NCBI GenBank assembly: GCA_022496205.1
Contig: WTXD01000048.1
Span: forward strand, 62,001-126,000
Direction: 5' to 3'
DNA: 64,000 nt
From: Gloeopeniophorella convolvens
Lineage: Eukaryota; Basidiomycota; Agaricomycetes; Russulales
The notes beneath the pieces were generated by a model that was not told where the DNA came from, searched no databases, and saw only the letters and a program-made list of their open reading frames with translations. This document shows, piece after piece, positions 1 through 12,012 of the stretch. Numbering within the stretch: the first letter of the stretch is position 1; every line of letters starts with the position of its first letter. The position numbers were made by a program, and so were the translations under genes.

Positions 1-740
1 GGGCCGCCGGCCGACAGTGGCGCACGGCTTGGCGACGTGCTGCGAGCGCGAGGCCCGGCGCCCGTGTAGTTAGTCTCTCCGCTGTTTCACTTTGCTTTCG
101 TTGAATGAAATGGACACAATCCCATGTTGTATCTGCGCTATTCGCCAAGACGGACGGCACATAATATCATACATCAAGTCGAGGCATTTTAGGAGAAGTA
201 TGGTACTGGAACTCGTGTTTGCTGGGTACACGCGATAAGCACAAGAATGCGGCGCACAAGACATAAAGCTACAACTATTCAACGAAGGACAACGCAGTTG
301 GACAGCGCCCGCAAAATAACGGACGGCGCGGAGCTCTCGAAGCCCTCGAGCAAGCGGGACTCGAGTGACAGGTCCAAAAAGCGCCTGCCGCACGGCCTCC
401 GCCAGAACCCAAACATGCGTTCCAGAAGGCCAGCCACGCAGCAAAAGTGCCTGCGGCCTGCGCCTCAGGAAGCCATGTAGGACTTCTGCCGGAGGCGCTA
501 CGCGTGCAGGGCACTCTTTCGAATGATTTGTTGCGCATGGTGGGGATCTTAACGCGATGCCAACGGAGGGCGCTTGAGCCCCTCTGAAGATCCCACGCCA
601 ACACCCAGAGACTGAAACGCAGTAGCGCCGAGGTATGAATGTGCTGGAAGCGCGTGGTTGAAAGTGAGAAGGGCTTGAGATACAAAAAACAGGCTGATCA
701 GCCATCGCCCGACCTTCCATGATACTTGAAGTAGTTGCAC
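1..740. other. No gene recognised
   Basis: Several open frames overlap here on both strands, but none shows a recognisable domain, consistent splice sites or similarity to anything else in the window. I treat the stretch as intergenic or unannotatable. Confidence 0.4.
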
Positions 741-1290
741 TCACCTCTTTATCCACAACGCGTCCATCCTATATCCCTCCCCACATCCATCTCTCTTGCA
801 CAATCTCCACCTCTGAATTTAGGTATCACGATGCAGCACCACTCTTCCAACAACCACGACCTCTTCTCCACCTCTACCAGTTCTCGTCCAAGCACACAAA
901 GATGCTCGAGCCGGAGGACCTCCAATGTATCCCTATTGTGCCACAGCAAGCGTCTTCCCCACGGTTCAAGGGCATAGACAAATCCCGATCGGGCGAAGTA
1001 GCGTTCTGCTACAGAAGGGTGAAATGTCTGTGCGATGAAGCCGTACGCCAGGAGGTACCAAAGGCGCACTGATGGCCCCAAGTGCGTTCTGGGCTTGTCG
1101 AGATCAGGAAGCGTGGCCTCCCCAGTGCGTAAGATGCGCAGGAAGGATACTCACTGCAGCCACCTTGCGTCTACTAGATCAGATGTCGATGTAGAGCACG
1201 CCGGGGTTCGAGACCATCGCATGCCGTGGAAGGAGGCAAGCGGGTGTCGCTGCTGCCGAACGGTAGCGGCGGTAGTGGCACGCCGCTGAA
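741..1290 (+). pseudogene. 5' fragment of the second zinc-finger family (plus strand)
   Basis: The ATG at 831 and the next 40 or so bases resemble the start of the intact 604-aa zinc-finger gene at 45.6-47.6 kb: both proteins begin M-Q-(Y/H)-(Q/H)-S-S-N, followed by a Ser/Thr-rich stretch, and both have a C-rich leader of 'ccctccc-acatcc' type just upstream. Similarity fades within about 100 nt and the frame closes at 975-977. I read it as a truncated copy pointing towards a second, opposite fragment at 1.3-1.9 kb. The match is short, so chance similarity of low-complexity sequence is possible. Confidence 0.35.
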
Positions 1291-1305
1291 GCCTAGCCCA
1301 GATAT

Positions 1306-1880
1306 TTATGTCCTACCCCTGTTGTGAGGCAGGGCTTCGTGCAGATTGAGATACGGCCCTGTGGTCTCGAAGGTGATGGAACTTACATGGGGTGTACCAT
1401 GCTGGGACCCGGAGCTGGTGACGGTGGCAGAGCCGGTGGCATTGACGGTGGCGGACATGGTATTGGAGGTACTTGTGGAGATGGGTACGAGGTCGGGTGG
1501 AATGGAGGGGCTAGCGCGGAAGCACCCGCAGGCCCGAAGTTGGAGCCTTCGGGCGGAGACTCTGACTCCCAAGTCTGGGTGGAAGAGACATCGAGCTAGG
1601 GTTGATACACGTTCCCATAGAGGCACCTCCGCTCGCAGTGAATTTTGAGCACCGAGCGAGACACAGTTGGAACTGTGGCATCGTATGCGTTGGTCGAGTT
1701 GCGAAAGTCGGCTATGGTGTTGCCCATATAAAAGCGGAAGGTATGGAAGGCTGTAGCTGAGCGTCCTCGGAGTGATCTCCGACGGCAGGTTGTTGCTCCA
1801 AAGTACGGAGCGATGTGTGTGGGGAGGACAGAGGATGGAGGGATGGACGCGCCGTCCTTGAGGCTTTTATGGGGGCGGGG
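1306..1880 (-). pseudogene. Fragment of the second zinc-finger family (minus strand)
   Basis: The stretch around 1430-1480 matches in kind the coding sequence near 47.13-47.17 kb of the intact gene: both encode a repetitive Asn/Thr/Ser segment with a repeated S-N-(A/T) and N-A-T pattern. About 400 bp further upstream on the same strand lies the same TATA-type promoter motif as in the intact gene, followed by a 'gcatcctttgt' motif also found upstream of the intact copy. The zinc-finger region is absent and no continuous frame joins the parts. It is best explained as a shrunken paralogue. Confidence 0.4.
1864..1872 (-). promoter_or_regulatory. TATA-type box of zinc-finger fragment
   Basis: Read on the minus strand this is CCATAAAAG inside a conserved block. 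The same block occurs at 10645-10652 (CCATAAAG) and 47659-47666, each time upstream of a member of the same gene family, and in the intact copy about 80 nt before the start codon. Confidence 0.5.
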
Positions 1881-1984
1881 GCGAGAGTCAGTCCCAAGCC
1901 ACCAAGATAGCTTGTGCCTCGAAGCATAAAGGATCGGCAGTGCATCCTTTGTTAGAGACTCGAGCTTCAAGGACAATAGACGAC

Positions 1985-3340
1985 GCTGGTGCGTCCGTAT
2001 AAAGTATATACGTACAAACGTGCTGAATAATCATCATTTAGATCCTCAAAGGTAGGGACGCGGGTGGTCACGCAGATGCCGGGCATAGAAGCGCACTAAT
2101 ATAGCATTTGGTTATCGTGTAGATGGACATAGGAAAGCGGAGCCCGAATAGGGTGAGACTCGGGATCGTTTTATCCTATGAAGCAGCTATCTGCTACCGT
2201 TGTACATCCGTTAGCCTGGAACAGGCCGACAAAGGATGGCTCGATCACTCACACAAAGGAGAAGAGTCAGATCCTAATCCACTTCCATTACCGCATTTGG
2301 CATCGGATTCTTTGCACCACATGGTACAAGCCTCCAAATTCGAAAAATCAAACCATCTATGCGAAGGTCTGTCAGTGCCATGTACCCGTCATAGTAGTAC
2401 TGGTGCTTTGAGGGTGGTGAGCCTCTATGTATGCGTAGAGGTTGCAAATAGCGCACCATGTTCAATATATTGGCGTCGATACAGCGTGGCCTCAACACTG
2501 AGTCACCAACTTCGCGTATGATGGCTTCCTGGGAGGATGCTGAGCACCGTCGAGCAATCACATGTCTGAGAAAGGTGTACTAGGTCATCTCTGAAAGCGC
2601 TCGGGACCATGAGTCAGAGAAAGAGTAAAGGAAGTTAGGCTGCCGCTCACAACGAAAGCCAAGGCACAACTAAGCTCGCTGTGCTCGTCTCGTCCAAGAA
2701 CTCGGCCGTTTTCTAGAGCGCCGTGCTTCACACTGGTTCGGAGAGCCCGCGCTGCGCTAGCACAGGGAAACGATGACGGCGGCATGGAGGATATTGGAGG
2801 GATATTCAAAAAAGATTGGTGGGAGGAGTTCGGGCGATTTAGTTGGTGCGGGCGACGTCCAACGAGGACTGGGGGCTAGCGGAATCGGCATACATCATGT
2901 CAACGGAATCGCTAGCACAATCGGGCGTCACGCACCACGAGGACAGCCGCTACGGCAAGTGCGGCATTCCAGTCGGGACGAGGTTTTGGGACAAGGCTAG
3001 GTTGGCGATGACAATATCCGCCTTCGAGTCTGGCGAGCTGATAATCCTCGTCTTCGCCTTGTCTGCTTGATCAAATGCGTTGAAATGAGGTAGCCTGGAA
3101 TGGTCGGTGAATAGGCTTCAGTATAAGCAAAGGATAGTGCTCACTGCTAAGCTTGCATTTGGTGAGTCTCGGGCTGCAGGGACACTCACCGGGCTTCGAA
3201 CCGGTAGTGCTGGTAAGGTATCTGACAACGAGCAATGATGGATGGATCTGAACTTATCCCTAGGAGGTTCAGAGCATAGAAAGACGCGTCAGACGAAAAA
3301 TGTGGGCGGAACATCCAGTGGCACTTTGGTGACGTCGGAG
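1985..3340. other. No gene recognised
   Basis: Scattered short open frames on both strands (for example 2123-2521 and 2843-3070 on plus) have no recognisable domain or splice pattern. I see no repeat shared with the rest of the window until about 3.34 kb. Confidence 0.4.
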
Positions 3341-3980
3341 TCGAAGACGAAGACGGAGTTCAGGCGAAGTTGGTCATTGGCTGGCATGGGCAAGCGCGGG
3401 TCGGGCCGTCATCCGCACTCTGCAGATGAGTCTGCGAGGAGCCTTCGTTCCGCCGCACGCAAGCTAGCGCACGCTTTCTACCCGCTGGCCTTGCCCTCCG
3501 CCGCACGGGTTCCAGAATACTGTCGGTTCTTACAGAGCGTCTGGCGGCCGCCCTCCGCGGATCAAGATCTTGTGGCAAGCTGCCGCACGAGGTAGACACA
3601 AGTCGGCAATTTTCCCATCGCTAATCGATGTCCGTATCTGCCTCCACAACTTTACCCGTTCGACTCGCTCTCGTATTCAGCACGCACGATGATGTTGCAG
3701 CCCCAAGATGGATGGCGCAAGGGCAATTTATGAAGGAGGGAAACAGAGTACGTAGCCGCAAATCCATTCTCAATTGACTGAGACGAGCAGAATAAGGTAC
3801 AGAGCAAGACGAGCACAAACGCGACAGACGAGAGACAAGATTGCCTAGGAAAGAAAAGTAGAGACGCCACGACCACAACGACGAACGCAAAACGAATCAA
3901 GACCTACGATACCAACGTCCCGCGACGCGGTCCTCATTGGGGGGGGGGGGGGGAGGGGGGGAGGGCAGCGCACGCGTGGC

Positions 3981-5888
3981 TCACTTCGTGACATTCGTCC
4001 ACTTCGAAGTGTCCTGAATCTCCTCCCGCATCCTCTCAGCCCAACCTCCACCTTTGATGGGCTCTCCGGTCTTCACCCATTTGTCGAATTCTTCATTGTA
4101 CTTCTTCAAGATTTTCTTGGCGATCTTGATTTTCTGGCGAGATCGTTTCGACCAGACTGCGGTGCAAGAGTCCTCGAAGTGACGCTTGCATGCGTCAGGG
4201 CGTCCAAAGCAGTCCCCACACTTCATACAAGGGTGGATGGCCTTGGGGTGCTCCTCGGAGCAGTCGCAGTGGCGCTTGAAGTCGCGCCACTTCTTGATCA
4301 ATTCAGTGGGGCAGAGTTTGCACCGAATGATCTTGACCTCCCTGCGGTCAATCAACTCCTGGGGGGCATCCAAGAGCGCCCGATGCCTCTCGCTCAGCTT
4401 CTTTGGCATCTTGTCCTCCTTCTCGTCTTCCCCAGAGTCCTGTTGGGCCTTCTTGCGCCCCTTCTCTCCCCTCTTGGCCGAAGCCGACGCTTCGCTCGCG
4501 CGAGTGCCCGCCATCTCCCGTGAGCCGTTTGGCCCTGGGAGGGATTGGCGATACACTCCTTGCGAGGCTGTGGCAGCGAGCCTCTCCGCTCCGCTGCCCG
4601 CCGACTCGGATTTATCACTGGTATCTTTCAGGGTCTTGGCGATGGGCGGCTGGCCCGTCTTCGCCTTGACCCTTTTTGTCGTCGTCGCCCTGGATGTGGT
4701 GGGCTTGGCTTTCTTGGGCGGTTTCTCCTCAAAGCCGAGGTCGCTGCGAAGGGTACCATCGTCCTCGGCCTCATTGTCCTCCCTGGTTCGTTTTCTAAGG
4801 ACAGCAGGTGGAACAAGGACCTCACCGTGCGCCGGCACGACAATAGAAGGTGCTGGCGCTGGCGCGGCGGTCCCCGGAGCGACGGTAAGAAGAACCAGCT
4901 CGCTGCGCGACCTAGGGATTCGGTATGAGCAAATGGTAAGGTATGGCCACGCGGGCGGGACACATAGGATGACTACTCACGAGCCGAGTGCATGCGTGCT
5001 GCCGCATGGCGGGAGATAGCCAGAACGCATGTTGTGCAGTTCTTCCTCGGTATACCAGCCGGCGCCTTCGTCATCGGTAGAAAGCCAGGATGGCCGGATG
5101 CAGGTCGTTTGGTCGGGCTCGCCCAACCCAGAGGACTCGAGTGGCAGAGACCCCGACGCTGAGGGAATGCCATAGGAAGAGAGCTGTGGTGGGTGACGGT
5201 GAGCGGAGGTCGTTAGCGTGCATGCCACACCTGTACTCACGTTTGACAGTGGGCTGGATTCCCACTGATAGTTGCGCACCGGCGCGACCGCCTGGCAAGC
5301 GCCGTTGACATGTGGCGGAAAAGAAAAATCAAAACTCGAAACTTTGCGCACACTCAGTATGGGAACGGGCGTGAAGGGTGTAGGAACTCACCTTGGGGGA
5401 TGACGGCGGTAGTGTAGGGGACCTATGACACGGTGAGCATGAGTGGCATTCTTGGTCATTTGAACTCACGGGTGGAGTGGCATCACCACCAAAGTGCGTG
5501 GGACCGTCGCAAAAGCCAGGGGCGTTGAAGGCGGGAGCAGGTCGATTGTTCGTAGCGACATTGTAGCTGGTGGCATCGAAGGTACTGGGGACGCTACCGA
5601 AGCCACCGATGTTCGCCGAATTGAGACCCTGTGGCACCATGTTATAAGCGGCTCTCTGTGGCACCGTACCCACCAGATACTCACAGCGAAGTCAGGAAGT
5701 TCAGAGAGAAGTGAAGTAGGATGCGGGTAACCGCTCAGAGTGGGCAAAGTGGTGTTGGAGTTGTACTCAACCTCGGCGGGCCCCATGTTTCCAGGCTCGA
5801 GACACTCGGGAGCGGACTCGGGGAATAGGTAGTCCATGTTGTGAGGGAAGGCAGATGTCAGGTTAGCAGATGGCTGGGAATAATTCAT
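3981..5888 (-). CDS. Zinc-finger protein A (C2H2-like), six exons, 542 aa
   Basis: Exons on the minus strand: 5888-5685, 5628-5470, 5422-5392, 5341-5241, 5183-4981, 4911-3981. All introns are 47-69 nt with GTGAGT-type donors and AG acceptors, and the phases join into one 542-aa frame. The N-terminal half is Pro/Ser/Asn-rich and acidic, like a disordered activation region. The last exon carries a Lys/Arg-rich segment, then a zinc-finger region: C-K-L-C, F-K-R-H-C, C-M-K-C, C-F-x-R-x-D-x-C-x-R-H and a final Cys, followed by a basic helix. This suggests a nuclear DNA- or RNA-binding protein; the target is unknown. Its paralogue B at 40.5-42.4 kb has the same exon structure. No break was seen. 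The precise zinc-finger class is uncertain. Confidence 0.75.
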
Positions 5889-5984
5889 CGCAGCGGAGGA
5901 GGGGGTTCAGATTATAGAGGGGAGAGAGATCAACAGCTGTGGGGGGTTGATGGAGGTACGGAGCAGGAGCAAGACACAACAACA

Positions 5985-6045
5985 CGTTCATTTATTGACT
6001 CTCCGCATCCCCGAACGGGCTTCTTTTCCTGCGCGCAACGACACC
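5985..6045 (-). promoter_or_regulatory. Conserved promoter/leader block of zinc-finger gene A
   Basis: About 50 bases around 5990-6040 are nearly identical to 42519-42569 upstream of gene B, including a minus-strand AATAAATGAACG stretch and a run 'ctctccgcatccccgaacgg'. It lies roughly 100 nt upstream of the start codon in both copies and is more conserved than the sequence on either side, so it probably holds the core promoter or 5' leader. Confidence 0.55.
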
Positions 6046-6049
6046 CGAG

Positions 6050-8990
6050 CGTGACTCGAGAGCCGCGTGTGTTTTTTCAAGCACTTAAGGATCTGTGATT
6101 TAAGGACTCGCCTGTGCAGGACCCCTTCGAGTATCTGCCAGGAGGACGAGAACGCATCGTTCTCATGCAGTTCGTCGCTCAGGATGATGGTGCCCCCTGC
6201 AGGGAGGGCAGTCCTGCGCGCACTACTCACTAGGAGCTTACACGGCGTTGAAAACAATAGATGTGGCGCGCCGTTAATCTATCCTCGGGATATGTTGTAT
6301 TTTCAAGGACCGCTGGGGGGCAAATAAGGTCACGGCACCATTGCCTTCTGGATCCCGGGCAACAATGGATGCGTGGCCATGAACTAAGGGCCACGCCTGT
6401 ATATAAAACGTACGTGATGGGAGATCTGACTAGATCCAACGCTATTCATCGAATAGATGAGGACGGCGCAGGCCATTCCGCAGGCATCTGGAAGGGCAAT
6501 ATATTGCGCCACGGTGCATACTTCTATGTAAATGCGTCCTCATCGAGTCCGCGGACGTGACCTTGGAGTGAGATAATTCCTGGGCAGGCCAAACACGAGT
6601 GGGCCTTCACAGCGAGGGACAACGCCCCTCGCCGCAAGCACCACGCTTGCGACGCGTGGCTGTTTATAGATAAATTTCCGCATGTCGGGGTCCAGGCCTT
6701 GGGAGACAACAGCATCATCGAGGAAAGGATGAGTTGTAGACTCTCAGATCGAAGTTGCAGTGACATGTCCAGGCTCGGCGCCGGTACGCGGTGGCTCTGC
6801 ATATACAGTAATAACACACAGTATCAGGAACTTCGATGATACGAACGCGTACGGGGAAGCTTACGCCGGCATTCACTCCTTCAGAGCGCGCTGGATCCCA
6901 TTGAACACAACCCGTCTGATAACCCGCATCAGCATATAAACATATTCCTACAAGGTCCCCGGACGCACATTTCTGAGCCAACAAACTCCGACCCGCAGCG
7001 CGAAAACAGAAAACAGGGCTCGGACCTCAGATGGACAGGAGTAAAGCAGACGTGTAGAGACTTGTCCGCAGGCCGCAGGTTACGCTCGGACTTTGTCCAC
7101 CCGGCGACGATTAGCCAGCGTGACGCAGGCGCCGCGTAGATCAATGCAGAATACGACGCAGAGTACATGCAGTATTCAGGGCTGCCTGCAGAACGATGTG
7201 TCACTGCGCGGGGTCTGGTATTGGAGAAACGACACACGTACGATGGGGATGACAACCCTCGTACCGCAGTACCTGCGTACAGAGAGCACTGCAAGCGGGT
7301 ATCCCGCCCGGATGCGTGAACATCACGATACCGACGTCGCTGCTCGCGGGCATGTACCTAAATCCCGTTATCTAAACGGCTCAGGACTGAGAATATGCTG
7401 GTTGTTCATGGTGAAAATGGAACGCACTAGTCAAAAAGTGTTATGTTCATGCAGCCCGGCATACTGCACCCAGGCGGATAACGCGCAATCGTGGCATGGA
7501 TCTACCAAGCAACCGTATACGCGAACTAGCGCCCACCCGGAATAAGGCGTGTGGGGTACTGCGGACGCCTGCGTGAGGTCTCCAGCGCAGGGAAAAAATG
7601 GCACGGACGTCCATTTCAGCGCTTTCGTCGCTGCCGTACTGGCATTGCTGCACCGCCACCGCGTCGCTCCGGCTTCGGCACTGTTGGATACCTCGAGGTG
7701 GTCTAGAGGATGCAATCCACGCGCGTAGGATCCGCTCGCCGCTCGCGCAAGAGAAGAAGTCACGGTCGACTAGCGTGGGCAGGCGCGGAAAAGCGCGGAG
7801 AGCCCGAGATGCCACGTGGTTTCGGCCCGGCACGCCGGAAACGCCTGATTCGCCAGGAGTCGCGTCCCTTCGCCTCCTCCACAAGTTACCGCGTCGTTCC
7901 ATGACGACTCCACCGAGCGCTGCTCGTTCGTCTCTCTAGCAACCCGCCTACCAAGTCGACATTCGTCCCACATTATCTTGCCAATTACTAGAATTGGGCT
8001 GTGTACTATAGCTCCCAGGGCTGTCCCAAACTCCCCGGTCGGAGAGAAGTTCGCTGACAAGTCGAATCAAGTATTGCCCTCAGCCCACTCTCAGACCTGC
8101 CGCCTCGAGCCTCGTGTGCGCGAGCAGATGCGCGAGATCCTACGGATCGACCCGTCCCCGAAATTCTCTCATGGCAAGATTGGGAATAAGAAGGTCCTAT
8201 GAGGAATGCTAAGTCCTTGTATGTCCAGTCTCTGATTCGATCGATAACTCCGTATTCTGTCGTCCCCGAGTTTACGACACTAGACATGTATGACATACTG
8301 TGGGTTCACCTATGCACATATATGAATCCACGCATGTCTATCATGGAGCCTTGTGGAGTCCATTTTCAGATTTATGCGCTCGGAGGACGGGTAGAGGTTT
8401 TTTTAATGGTGTCGAAGGCCCACAACGCCCTATCGGAATATATAAGAAGGGCTCTTCACAGGGTATTGGCGGACTCGAAACCGCCGCCTCGTCAACGCAT
8501 GCGGGAAGGACGCGTGGTCCTCTGTTGTTTGGTCGTTGTTCGGTTGCCGCCGCGATCGGTATCGATAACACCCTACACCCTTTCTTCGTTTTTTCATCGG
8601 TTTCATATGCCTATAAGACAAGGAGCGCGGGCAGGAGGGTAAGTATCAGTCGCTTCGGATCGATTCTTCGCCTCATCATTTTGCATTCCCACCCTAGGCG
8701 TCGTGGGTGCCGGCGGGCGTGAGACGGTACGTGGCTAGCGATGTCCTTTGTCTTTCAAATCTGACGGGGAATAAGCGTGACGCGTGCGTTGAGGGCGCCA
8801 AAGGCTATTCAGGAAGGCTCTGGTGGCGTGGTCGGAGGTTCACACGCTCTACATCATTGATCCCTCGCACTCTGATCTGTGGGCTTCACGTTTGTCGCCA
8901 GAGGCGCCACAGGAGATAATATAGGCGAACAAAGACGTGTGTACAAGATACATATATCAAAGACGACAATCGCTGATCGCAACTCTGCCC
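6050..8990. other. Conserved but gene-less middle of duplication copy A
   Basis: The sequence matches 42600-45640 in blocks (for example 6600-6660 with 43095-43155, 7200-7340 with 43790-43910, 8590-8780 with 45210-45410). Open frames present in one copy are not preserved in the other, so I call no protein-coding gene. It may hold a decayed gene, a non-coding transcript or regulatory sequence. Confidence 0.5.
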
Positions 8991-9015
8991 ATTGCGTCTG
9001 CATCCCTACAGTCAG

Positions 9016-10566
9016 TTATGCTCTAGTGACTCCTTGCCTCCCGCATCCAATCCTTGTATGGTTGAAGGTCTCCATGGAGCCCTGCACGTATAACGTCTTC
9101 GGCAGGGACTCAGCATGGATTTCGGGCGTTGTGCTGGTCGCTGGCGATTCCGCCGTTTGACCAGCCCGCTCGAATAAATGTTGATTTGCTGTTGAAGTCT
9201 GAGAAGCGGATGGTACGTGGACCTCGTCTTCAGGTTCTGCTTGCCCTTGGGCTCCGGGCGCTACGTGCCACACAGTTTCATGGGGCTGTTGCGGAGGTTC
9301 CTCGTTCTTCTCGGGCCAAAAAGCTGGATGACCGCCGCGGGAGAGAAGACCATGCCCGGGCAGCTGTGGAGCATGGAAGCTGCCGGGCCCGGAGGCCTGA
9401 GGCCCTCAGGTATCCGAGGCGACGAACCGGGAATGCGCCGCCTGCGGCTTGTCCGAGAAGCGCACTCGCTTCCTCTCCGGTTTGGGTGTGGCTGCGGGCA
9501 CGGGCGTGGGGCTACAGGATGCAGCTACGCTCCGGGGGATCACTTGCCAGGTCAGCAGCGTCGATACGCTGGTATTCGGTTGCTGGTGGTCTGCGGTGGC
9601 GAGCGGTAGTCAGCGTCACTGGTGCTGGGCATCCCGGCGAGCAGGGCTTACCCTCTGGCTGTGGTGATGCCCTCCGTTTCCCCGGGCGTGGTGCGGTGCT
9701 GGACGGATTCATCGGGTTAAAGCGTCCAAGCCTCCTTCGAAACCGCGGCGGGTTGTTCGCGCCGGACGCGGTGTGCGCGGTGAGTGTCAATCGATGTTGG
9801 TGTCTGGGAACATCGGCGTCAGCAAGCAACATCCCTCCCAGTGCAGCGGAAGCGCGAGAATGGTGCTCACTCGAACCACGTTCTGTGCAGTGTTCCTTCG
9901 TCGTTCATCTGGGGACCATCGTAGCCAACCACTGGTCACTGAGGGAGAGCCCACCCGGCGCTGCCACCCTCGAATGGCAGCAAGTGCAGTGGCATGCCAG
10001 CCCAGGGTGGTGGAGCTCGGGGCTGTCGACAAACTGCCCCTGAGTAAGGGGAGGTGTACGAAATCCAAATGCCACTGGGCCTCTGGTACATCAACCGTAT
10101 CGTTCAAGATGGCAGGATCGGTGGGCATCGAAAACGCGCTTTCGTGCGGGTGTGGGAGCTCAGGTGAGGTGTCCGCGCCGGTAGAGGGCTGTACGTGGTT
10201 TAGATGCATCGCAGTCTCAGAGCTGACGAGACTTACTTGGGCAGGTAGCTGCCGATGCCTGGGCATTGGCCGCGTAGACGCCGGGCGATTCAAGGGACAT
10301 GTTCCCCGACGTGGTGCTTGCGTGTGCAGTGGCCGGGTTCTGGGAGCCCCAGTACGGCGCATCGGCGGGTACCACCCCGGGTGTACTATCCACCAGGCGA
10401 AAACCGGATCCGTTTTGAAGCTGCGCTCGGCGATGCGCTGTTCAATGCGCTCGTCGGAGTGGCATATGACGACTGGCTGCTCCGTCAAGGGCGGATTAGC
10501 GTCTCAGGAGGGTGAAGCGGAGTAGGTGTTGGCGGAGTCGTGTGCGTTGAGAGGTTGGTACTGCTT
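9016..10566 (-). pseudogene. Dead copy of the second zinc-finger gene
   Basis: This is the left-copy counterpart of the intact gene at 45645-47580. Matching pieces are the segment after the start (E-Q-P-V-V-I motif and F-K-T-D-P) and the C-terminal linker (N-Q-H-L-F-E, L-P-K-T-L-Y-V-Q-G-S-M-E-T). Three independent lesions are visible. The position of the start ATG reads AAG (10564-10566 on plus reads ctt where the intact copy has cat). The frame breaks soon after the F-K-T-D-P motif. About 475 bp corresponding to 45699-46173 are missing at about 9067, removing the whole zinc-finger segment. The gene cannot make the family protein. Confidence 0.75.
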
Positions 10567-10644
10567 TGAGGTGTGTGGGTTACAGCGAGTGCACAAGAGA
10601 GGGATGTGGGAGGAGGATGAGAGATGGACGCGAAGTGTTCAGGG

Positions 10645-10652
10645 CTTTATGG
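10645..10652 (-). promoter_or_regulatory. TATA-type box of the dead zinc-finger copy
   Basis: Minus-strand CCATAAAG lies in the same block as the CCATAAAAG of the intact gene at 47659-47666 and of the fragment at 1864-1872. The A-tract is one base shorter than in the other two. Confidence 0.4.
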
Positions 10653-11090
10653 AGGGGAGAGTGTCTGTAGATCCGCAGCTCGCGCGCTTAACAGTCGAGT
10701 TCATGCCACCGAAAGCCATTGTGCCCAGAGTCCTGTAAAGCTTCCTTTGAGTATCCTTTGTCGGAGATTATGGCTGCGTCGTGCGCGCCCCTGCACGCCC
10801 CTGCCTGCCCGGGCCGAGGTTGCACACATCGCGTACGTCAGCGTACCAGCTATTACGATTAGTCTGCGCTCAAGGGCGTTGACTCTGAAAGGAACAGTGA
10901 GCAGATACAATACTGGGCCGGGGTTTCCGACAGCGTCCACGATTGGACCTTACACCTTTCAAGGCTGGATCCAATTCAGGCGTCAGTGGCGTACAGGCTC
11001 AGGACGCCGGCCCGTCTCGCTTAGAGTCCATGCCACCCTAAGCCACCCTAATGTTACAGGCCGAACGTTCGAGACGCGATAGGGTTGATT

Positions 11091-11960
11091 GAACCTGAAA
11101 CGTTCGTAGACACTGGTGCTCAAGCGGACCATTTCATCGCAAGTTGAAGATAGTAGATGAACCGGTGGCATTCAAGTATCTTATAGTTGCACATGACGGA
11201 GCGAAACCCATAGACTATAGGAATAGTAGAACCAGAGATCGTATCCATGTGTTCTCGATCCCATGATAACGTGGATCCTGTGAATAATGAAATGAATTCG
11301 TCAGCTTAGGGACAAATTGCTATGGGTCTCCGAGCCACTGACGCGACACAAATCCAAGGAACACCCTGTTTGGCTATCGTTCATTGTCAGTCATTGGCTA
11401 CGGTCTCCGGGGCCAGGCAACGAGACTGTGTCCTCGCCAATGTTGATGCTCTGAGAGACCTGGGACGCAAGGCTGCCTGCACGCTGGTGCGTAAGCTGAA
11501 CCCAGTCGCGGGAACGAACTGCTCTTCGTCAGCCACAAGGACCAATTTGTGCTGTAGACCAGGAGAAAATTCCGCTGAGGAAGCCATCATGAACTTGACT
11601 GGCTAGAGCAGTAAAGCTCGCGCCAGCGCCTTGGAGATGAATCAATGAAAGGTGCGAACCCGGAAGTGAAGTACGTTGAACGATGGGCGGAGGAGGGCAG
11701 CGGCTCCTTTCCGAACGTGGGAGTATCTTGAGTCAGCATCGCTCACGCACGCACGTGCGTATGGGCGCCTATGGGCGCTAGCGAGCGCCTGAACGCAGTC
11801 GTGGCCGCAGCGCACTTTGCTATTCAGAACTTCTCAATGTACCTCCTCTCAGTCAGATCAACGCTCTAGACCCGCCAGAATTTTTCAAAAAAGTCGTTTA
11901 TTGAAGATGACGTGGACAGCGGTTTAGATGTTGCAGTGTGAACTGCTTTTCACTCTTCCG
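11091..11960. other. No gene recognised
   Basis: Beyond the end of the duplication I see only short frames without domains (for example 11322-11606 plus and 11387-11590 minus). Around 11740-11795 there is a short run of repeated 'cgcacg' and 'tatgggcgc' units. The 3' end of the F-box gene may extend into the right edge. Confidence 0.4.
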
Positions 11961-12012
11961 ATGCGGAGGGATGCCAGCCCATAATGCACCGATCAACCTT
12001 AGATGAACTTAC

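Larger units (their letters stand above)
3345..11090. repeat. Segmental duplication, left copy (A)
   Basis: This block is collinear with 39855-48075. Both copies start in a shared 'ggcgaagttggtcat' motif and contain, in the same order and orientation, a six-exon zinc-finger gene, its conserved promoter, about 3 kb of related sequence without a clear gene, and a second zinc-finger gene with a TATA-type promoter. Both end near a shared 'cgtcag(t/c)ggc(g/a)ta' stretch. By eye identity is high in exons and about 75-80% in the middle portion. The left copy lacks about 475 bp present in the right copy within the second gene. Confidence 0.85.

Noticed and set aside
3936..3962. G-rich homopolymer run (and a C17 run at 43301-43317)
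   Set aside because: Homopolymer runs in both duplicates lie at different relative positions. They may be slippage or sequencing artefacts; no functional reading is supported.
4186..5019. 277-codon plus-strand frame over zinc-finger gene A
   Set aside because: Antisense to the last exon; the minus strand has Cys/His motifs, splice sites and a conserved paralogue.
9129..10043. 304-codon plus-strand open frame
   Set aside because: It lies antisense to the dead zinc-finger copy and is not open in the intact counterpart, so it is a shadow frame in GC-rich sequence.
11387..11590. Possible small kinetochore-like or coiled-coil protein on minus
   Set aside because: No motif pattern supports it; the real Dad2 pattern is at 48.8-49.1 kb.
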